From Arenibacter sp. F26102 (lineage in GTDB: Bacteria > Bacteroidota > Bacteroidia > Flavobacteriales > Flavobacteriaceae), in NCBI RefSeq assembly GCF_023015865.1, contig NZ_JALKBC010000025.1, positions 1-38,818 of the forward strand: DNA of 38,818 nt, in the 5' to 3' direction. Position 1 is the stretch's first letter. Each line of letters begins with the position of its first letter. The notes under the pieces are model-generated. The model saw only the letters and a program-made list of their open reading frames with translations, did not search any database and was not told where the DNA came from. The position numbers were made by a program, and so were the translations under genes. Below are positions 34,511-38,818 of this stretch, one piece after another.

Positions 34511-36067
34511 ATGATTGACCATATCAAAATTTTAATCTTTGATCGTTCAGAAATCGATAGGATTTATAACAGTTCCAAGTTAACTTTTCACAACTACAAT
34601 GAGAAGTTAAGCCACTTTGATTTTGAAACCATTCTAACGAAAAAGACTAAAAGCTATAACGGCATTTTGTTTTGTCGATTTGAAAATAAATTGGATATAC
34701 TGTTTAGGCCGCATTATCTTTTTAATAACAATATTCATAATGCCAATGATTTTAGTGTTGGCAACTGCATAGAGATTATAAACGACTTTATTAACGATTT
34801 TGAAATAGTCGATTTTTCTCATTTTAAAATTGTGAATATTGAATTTGGTTTAAACTTCCATTTTCCAGGATACGGGAAAGACTTAGTAACCTATGCAGAA
34901 TATCATAAAAAGGATCAGTTTAGAACGGACAGTGAATTACCGTACAGCAAAAAAAGTTATTCTATTGATCATCGGGGTAGGGCCAATACGTACAAAATAA
35001 TAAAAATGTATTGTAAGGGGCTGCAATTTCCAAAATATACGGATGTTGACACTCTAAGAATTGAAGTAAAAAGCAAAAAATCTGCCTACATTAAGCAGTT
35101 GGGCATTATAGATATTGGAGATTTAACGAACCCCATAGTTTATAAAAATCTTGAAAGCGAACTACTACAAGTCGTCGGGGAACTATTAATACTTGATCGG
35201 AGAATTGATTTTGATAAGTTAAATAAGCGCGGGGAAAACAAACTAAAAGAGTATCTAAATACGCATACTTGGTTTGAAGCCCTACAAAAAGGGAGGAACG
35301 AATTTTCCCGTAAAAGAAAAAGGTATTTTGAAAGTCTTGTAAAAGCTGGGAGAAATGTGCATCAAGAATTGTATTTAATTATAGTTAAAAAATTAGAATC
35401 GATACAATACAAAGAAGTCCAAAAGGGTGCAAATTTTCCGCTTAAATGTCAAAATGAAAAGGGTGCAGATTTCCCGGCTAAATTGGAAGCCCAAAAGGGT
35501 GCAGATTTCCCTATTAATATAATGGAAATATGCACCCATCTACCTAATGAAGTTATTGAACTATCCAAAGAACAAAAAGACGTGTTGAAAAGATACGGCT
35601 ATGGAGTGTTAAACTATGACCGGGAGGAACGCGAAAAAATGACCGAGAATGAAAGGGCTTTGATTAATAGCCTTAATAAAAAATTAGCATGGGTCAGCCG
35701 TGGGGAAATGGCATTGACAGATGGTAACCCTTACAGGTTCACTAAAAAACACCGCAAGGGTTTTGCAACGGCTAAATTAAAACGCTCTAACAACCATGCA
35801 ATGATTTATTTGGTTGATTGTGGAGTGCCAACAGGCAGACAACACGCTGCCATAAACAAAAAGGTAGCCAAGGCAATCAACGTGGATTATGGCAATAGAA
35901 TAGCCTTTTGGATGCAGTTGGCCTCTATTGTCGAAATAGCTAAAGAGAAATACAATGTTGTTGTTGATCCGTCAACCTTCTTAGATATGATCAATAGAAC
36001 ACGCGGTAAAAAAGGTTTACCCCAATTTCTAACATCTAAATCCAAGAGTTATGAAAAAGTCAAATAA
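34511..36067 (+). CDS. Putative phage/plasmid replication initiator (gpII-like)
   Basis: A 518-residue cytoplasmic protein. Residues about 60-250 resemble gpII/X-type rolling-circle replication proteins: INIEFGLN-type strand (VNIEFGLNFHFPGY), YSKKSYSIDHRGRANTYKIIKMYCKG, then DTLRIEVKSKKSAYIKQLGI. A linker of three 12-residue repeats (QKGANFP, EKGADFP, QKGADFP; about 304-340) follows, then a separate C-terminal region (about 395-518) with Lys/Arg-rich segments that could bind DNA. The catalytic Tyr is not identified with certainty, so the family call is moderate. Its position after two HTH genes fits a replication module. It overlaps the next gene by 17 nt. Confidence 0.5.
   Translation: MIDHIKILIFDRSEIDRIYNSSKLTFHNYNEKLSHFDFETILTKKTKSYNGILFCRFENKLDILFRPHYLFNNNIHNANDFSVGNCIEIINDFINDFEIVDFSHFKIVNIEFGLNFHFPGYGKDLVTYAEYHKKDQFRTDSELPYSKKSYSIDHRGRANTYKIIKMYCKGLQFPKYTDVDTLRIEVKSKKSAYIKQLGIIDIGDLTNPIVYKNLESELLQVVGELLILDRRIDFDKLNKRGENKLKEYLNTHTWFEALQKGRNEFSRKRKRYFESLVKAGRNVHQELYLIIVKKLESIQYKEVQKGANFPLKCQNEKGADFPAKLEAQKGADFPINIMEICTHLPNEVIELSKEQKDVLKRYGYGVLNYDREEREKMTENERALINSLNKKLAWVSRGEMALTDGNPYRFTKKHRKGFATAKLKRSNNHAMIYLVDCGVPTGRQHAAINKKVAKAINVDYGNRIAFWMQLASIVEIAKEKYNVVVDPSTFLDMINRTRGKKGLPQFLTSKSKSYEKVK
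35425..35537. repeat. Iteron-like repeats inside the replication gene
   Basis: GGGTGCAAATTTTCC (35,425-35,439), GGGTGCAGATTTCCC (35,461-35,475) and GGGTGCAGATTTCCC (35,497-35,511) are spaced exactly 36 nt start to start. A fourth copy, GGAAATATGCACCC (35,524-35,537), is inverted and differs at one position over 14. The DNA match is stronger than needed for the encoded KGA(N/D)FP repeat, and an inverted copy encodes something else, so selection on DNA, as in a replication origin, is plausible. Confidence 0.6.
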
Positions 36068-36335
36068 GAAAACTGACCATTCAATGGTTTGTTTAATCAT
36101 GGAAGCGTTGGATTATATCCAGGATCTATTTGATAACCCGTTAACAATCGTTCAAAAGGAATTGATATTGGCCGGGGGGTTAACGGCTCTTACTCAACTT
36201 TTGCTAAAAGAGGTTGACGGCGAAGTTGGGTTGTCCATCCTTTATGACGAAGCGGATCTAAACTCAGAGATTAGGGAACTCATACAAGAGATCCCGGATA
36301 TGTGGGATATCCTGGAAGGTGAGAACGGGTTTTAA
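36051..36335 (+). CDS. 94-residue acidic unknown protein
   Basis: It starts inside the end of the replication gene (17-nt overlap). The protein is acidic and helical: MVCLIMEALDYIQDLFDNPL, KELILAGGLTALTQLLLKEVD, then a tail rich in Asp/Glu ending DMWDILEGENGF. No signal peptide, no known motif. The overlap suggests it belongs to the replication operon. Function unknown. Confidence 0.65.
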   Translation: MKKSNKKTDHSMVCLIMEALDYIQDLFDNPLTIVQKELILAGGLTALTQLLLKEVDGEVGLSILYDEADLNSEIRELIQEIPDMWDILEGENGF

Positions 36336-36394
36336 GTTGTCAACACCGGAAACCCCGATTATAGAATTATTATTAACTATTAAATTTAAATGGA

Positions 36395-37036
36395 ATGGAA
36401 CTATTAAAAGCATTAAAGACCAAAAAGGATTTCAAGCCAATTTATTTATGGAAGGATGAAAGCCATATTAACGCCATGTTGGATCAAAGGGAAAAGACGG
36501 CCCAGGAAATGACCGCTGCCATATTGGAAGTAGAAGCATTGATTGATCGATCCTTAACAACTGATGAAAAAGGAATGGTCTTAATTAAGCGTTGGGATGG
36601 TGTAGTACACTTGTTAAGATTAAAAACAGGGTTTCCTAATGCGGAAGTATCGGCATTACTTGGATTGCTTGGATTGGATGCGGGCAAATGCAAGGAAGCG
36701 TTAATCGGGATTAAAAGCCCGTATTATGCAACTGAATTTGTAATTACTGAAAAAGCAATAGAGGTTAATCCGACCTTAAAAGAAGAATTGGAAAAGAGAT
36801 TTTCCTATTATACCTCACATAACCGCCAAAATATAGCCTTATCGATTGCTGAAAATTTGGCCAACGTGCTGAATAATGCGGTTAGTCATCAATTAATTAT
36901 CAATATAGCTGATATGAATGCATTTGAAAGGGCAGGATGGAATCATAGTTGGGCTAAATCTTTAAACAGCTTAATTGTTATTGAATCGGGGAAAGTAGTT
37001 CCTAATAATGAGGAAATTTGGAGGATAAAGGAGTAG
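36395..37036 (+). CDS. 213-residue unknown element protein
   Basis: A soluble, helix-rich protein. Notable stretches are AMLDQREKTAQEMTAAILEV (about residues 28-47, coiled-coil-like), VVHLLRLKTGFPNAEV, YYTSHNRQNIALSIAENLANVL and NHSWAKSLNSLIVIESGKVVP. There is no membrane segment or enzymatic motif that I recognise. It lies 59 nt after the previous gene, same strand. It could have a structural or regulatory role in the element; nothing firmer can be said. Confidence 0.65.
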   Translation: MELLKALKTKKDFKPIYLWKDESHINAMLDQREKTAQEMTAAILEVEALIDRSLTTDEKGMVLIKRWDGVVHLLRLKTGFPNAEVSALLGLLGLDAGKCKEALIGIKSPYYATEFVITEKAIEVNPTLKEELEKRFSYYTSHNRQNIALSIAENLANVLNNAVSHQLIINIADMNAFERAGWNHSWAKSLNSLIVIESGKVVPNNEEIWRIKE

Positions 37037-37090
37037 TTAACACAGGCCGGGAATGATTTTGATTTAGTACCGGCCTAATTCACAAGTTAC

Positions 37091-37381
37091 ATGAGGTCAA
37101 CCATAATGTTAAAATTAGATATGGTCATTACCCTAAATGATATTACAAGAATGAAAAGTGGGCAACGCCCTATCAAGAATATACATAGATTGGCCTTATT
37201 GATCGACACCAGGTATGGGGACGAATACGCGTACGAACGAATTAAGGATGTAATGTACAAAGCCCAAAAAACAGGCTATCAACAGCATGAGAAGCTAGAA
37301 TGGATGGAAGGTTTAATAAATAAGATTTGCGCGGTGTTGGACACAACACGTGATGAACTTGTTAAAGAGGTTGAGCAATGA
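37091..37381 (+). CDS. 96-residue unknown element protein
   Basis: A small soluble protein: ITLNDITRMKSGQRPIKNIH followed by LALLIDTRYGDEYAYERIKDVMYKAQK and a C-terminal helix (ICAVLDTTRDELVKEVEQ). Two possible starts are ATG 37,091 and ATG 37,106. No family recognised. The TGA stop at 37,379-37,381 shows TGA is used as a terminator codon here. Confidence 0.6.
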   Translation: MRSTIMLKLDMVITLNDITRMKSGQRPIKNIHRLALLIDTRYGDEYAYERIKDVMYKAQKTGYQQHEKLEWMEGLINKICAVLDTTRDELVKEVEQ

Positions 37382-37479
37382 AGGTGTTGAGATACATTTG
37401 GGTCCTGTAAGCATTTTGAGATACCATTGGAATAGGTTGCACACGCCATTTTATTAACTCATTACCCATATTTGAAGCC

Positions 37480-37537
37480 TGTAACAAATCTTGTAACAGA
37501 ACAGAACAAAAATTGTTACAAAAAGTAAAATGTAACA
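37480..37537. promoter_or_regulatory. Cluster of TGTAACA repeats upstream of the small terminase-like gene
   Basis: TGTAACA occurs at 37,480-37,486, 37,492-37,498 and 37,531-37,537, and TGTTACA (inverted) at 37,514-37,520, all within 76 nt of the ATG at 37,556. Short repeated heptamers in both orientations before a module boundary suggest binding sites for an element-encoded regulator. Confidence 0.5.
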
Positions 37538-37555
37538 CTAAAAACAGAAAATGAA

Positions 37556-38188
37556 ATGCCATTATTAAAACCAAAGGAATTTGCCATGGCCGTTGGCGTA
37601 CCTTACAACACGTTGCGCCAACACATAAGCCGCGGAAAGGTTTTTAAATCAGGGGACTACATTAATACAGATTTCGCGCCAAACAAGGAATATATTTCAG
37701 AACAAACCGACGGTAAAGGCTATGACCTGGATAAGCTGCAAAGCGAAAAAAAGGACAATGTTTCTATCAAAGGCCAAAAGGCGGCCGTTAAGCTACCACA
37801 GCCGGAAATACAACAGCCAAAGGAAACCAACGGTATCTACTCGCGAAAACGGTTTGCAGATGTGCTAAAGACGGAAAAGGAAATTGAATTGAAAAACCTA
37901 CAAATCGAAAAAATAAGAGGGGAGTTAATGCCGGTTGAAATGGTGCAAAAAATAATGGTTATTAACATTCAAAGTGTGTTCCGGGAGTTTGAAAGCGGGT
38001 GCGAAAATATCGCGTCTGTTTATTGTGAGATTTTAGGGGGGAACCGTGACCACCTGGCCCGCATGGTTAAAGAAATGCGCCAAGTATTAGAGGACAGTAT
38101 TAAAAACGCCAAAGACAAGTCTAAGGTCGAAATTCAAACCATAATAAAGGACTATGCGGTAACAAGGAGCCGCGGACAACGCAAATAA
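37556..38188 (+). CDS. Nu1-like terminase small subunit candidate
   Basis: A 210-residue protein with an N-terminal helix-turn-helix (LLKPKEFAMAVGVPYNTLRQHISRGKVF), a low-complexity Gln/Pro/Lys linker (about 65-95) and a long helical C-terminal part beginning TEKEIELKNLQIEKIRGELMPVEMVQ, the arrangement of lambda Nu1-type small terminase subunits. No large terminase gene follows in the window, which is unusual for a phage but known in phage satellites. An alternative reading is a generic phage DNA-binding protein. Confidence 0.55.
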   Translation: MPLLKPKEFAMAVGVPYNTLRQHISRGKVFKSGDYINTDFAPNKEYISEQTDGKGYDLDKLQSEKKDNVSIKGQKAAVKLPQPEIQQPKETNGIYSRKRFADVLKTEKEIELKNLQIEKIRGELMPVEMVQKIMVINIQSVFREFESGCENIASVYCEILGGNRDHLARMVKEMRQVLEDSIKNAKDKSKVEIQTIIKDYAVTRSRGQRK

Positions 38189-38212
38189 TTATTAATTTTT
38201 AAAATAGAAACA

Positions 38213-38452
38213 ATGAATGAAGAACAATTAAAACAGAACCATCCGGAAACGTACAACAGCATTTTTAATGCGGGCGTTTCAGCCGGTACAAAAGCGGAAG
38301 CCGAACGCGTAGGCGTTTGGATGGATTACGCGGACACAAATTTAGATGAGGTACGCGCCGGCATAATTTCGGGAAAATCGATTACCGAAGATGTAATTCA
38401 ATTTTACGCGGATGTGGATTCCAAATTAAAAAGCCTTGGAACCGTAAATTAA
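38213..38452 (+). CDS. 79-residue protein resembling the C-terminus of phage head-maturation proteases
   Basis: The sequence LKQNHPETYNSIFNAGVSAG, then TKAEAERVGVWMDYADTNLDEV and RAGIISGKSITEDVIQFYADV resembles the C-terminal tail seen in phage Clp/S49-type prohead proteases, where it acts as scaffold. The protease domain itself is absent: the ORF starts cleanly with its own ATG 24 nt after the previous stop. It is either a free-standing scaffold-like protein or the relic of a deleted head module. The resemblance is from memory of the pattern. Confidence 0.45.
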   Translation: MNEEQLKQNHPETYNSIFNAGVSAGTKAEAERVGVWMDYADTNLDEVRAGIISGKSITEDVIQFYADVDSKLKSLGTVN

Positions 38453-38593
38453 ATTGTTGATTATAAGTTGATTACTTGTTAGTGTAATTGACTAAATAAT
38501 TGATCTAATGGATTAACTTTACACAAGTTTGATTAGTGTTGATATAGTGTTGAAAAAAGACTTTTAGAGAATTTACTTTAAAACATCTATATC

Positions 38594-38818
38594 ATGGCAG
38601 CAACAATCAAAATCCCGGCAGAATTTCGGGCAATAGACAAGTTTAGCGGCGTTATTAAAAAAATGCTCGCGGGTGTTCGTAATTTTTCAAACAATGGAAT
38701 TGCGGCAATAAAGCGGTTTGATCATTCAATAAATCGGACTTTTTCTAAACTGGGCAATCTTACCAAATTAACTCTTGGTATTGGCCTGGGGACCTTATTT
38801 GCTAGCGGAATAGGGGGG
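38594..38818 (+). CDS. Phage tail tape-measure-like protein, N-terminal 75 codons (runs off window)
   Basis: ATG 38,594, open to the window edge. The N-terminus AATIKIPAEFRAIDKFSGVI, then KKMLAGVRNFSNNG and the hydrophobic LTKLTLGIGLGTLFASGIGG are typical of Bacteroidetes prophage tape-measure proteins, which set tail length. The 141-nt gap before it holds repeated TTGATTA/TTGATA words and no gene. Its presence implies a contractile or siphovirus-like tail module continuing to the right. Confidence 0.6.
   Translation, partial: MAATIKIPAEFRAIDKFSGVIKKMLAGVRNFSNNGIAAIKRFDHSINRTFSKLGNLTKLTLGIGLGTLFASGIGG

Noticed and set aside
35425..35537. Three 36-nt-spaced repeats as a CRISPR array
   Set aside because: They lie inside an open coding frame, the repeat unit is only about 15-19 nt, there are no cas genes, and the intervening parts are coding.

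Overview
This window comes from a marine-type member of the Bacteroidetes, most likely Flavobacteriaceae. The signs are a type IX secretion (T9SS) type B sorting domain, PorP/SprF, a SusC/SusD pair, FecR-type regulation, TAnnTTTG promoter elements and low GC content. Genus cannot be fixed from the sequence.

Layout. (1) 1-5.8 kb: the 3' part of a giant Calx-beta-repeat adhesin with a T9SS type B C-terminus, followed by PorP/SprF and an OmpA-family protein, a standard surface-adhesin/gliding trio. (2) 6.2-10 kb, minus strand: an Nramp-like transporter that lacks the canonical metal motif, a SanA/YdcF-like protein, a decayed small gene, a 34-residue Lys-rich protein and a secreted DUF1080 protein. 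(3) 10.2-21.6 kb: a broken IS200-type transposase, then a polysaccharide-utilisation-like region. It has susD and susC on the minus strand, a decayed FecR anti-sigma gene, a secreted amidohydrolase, a GH109-type gene interrupted by one in-frame TGA, and a secreted M20 amidohydrolase. The SusC has lost most of its STN signalling domain, so sigma/anti-sigma control of this locus appears to have been dismantled. (4) 22.5-28.7 kb: a cluster fitting galactosamine/N-acetylgalactosamine catabolism, with a class II tagatose/fructose-bisphosphate aldolase, a PfkB kinase, an 82-aa unknown, a DMT permease, a DeoR/AgaR-type repressor and an AgaS-type SIS isomerase. With the GH109 gene this outlines GalNAc release, deamination/isomerisation, phosphorylation and aldol cleavage. 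No GalNAc kinase or deacetylase is visible. (5) 28.8-31.8 kb: fragments of three gene families (DUF5060 glycosidase, DUF1080, heparinase II/III) joined end to end, then an intact DUF5060 glycosidase-like gene.

(6) 31.9 kb to the end: an integrated element at a tRNA 3' end. It has an att-like tRNA remnant with terminator (duplicated in imperfect form), a tyrosine recombinase, small HTH proteins, a gpII-like replication protein with three 36-bp iteron-like repeats inside its coding sequence, several unknown small genes, a Nu1-like small terminase candidate, a protein resembling the tail of phage head proteases, and the first 75 codons of a tape-measure-like protein. Large terminase, portal and capsid genes are not seen before the tape-measure gene. 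The element is therefore either a rearranged or defective prophage or a satellite-like element; the window ends before this can be settled.
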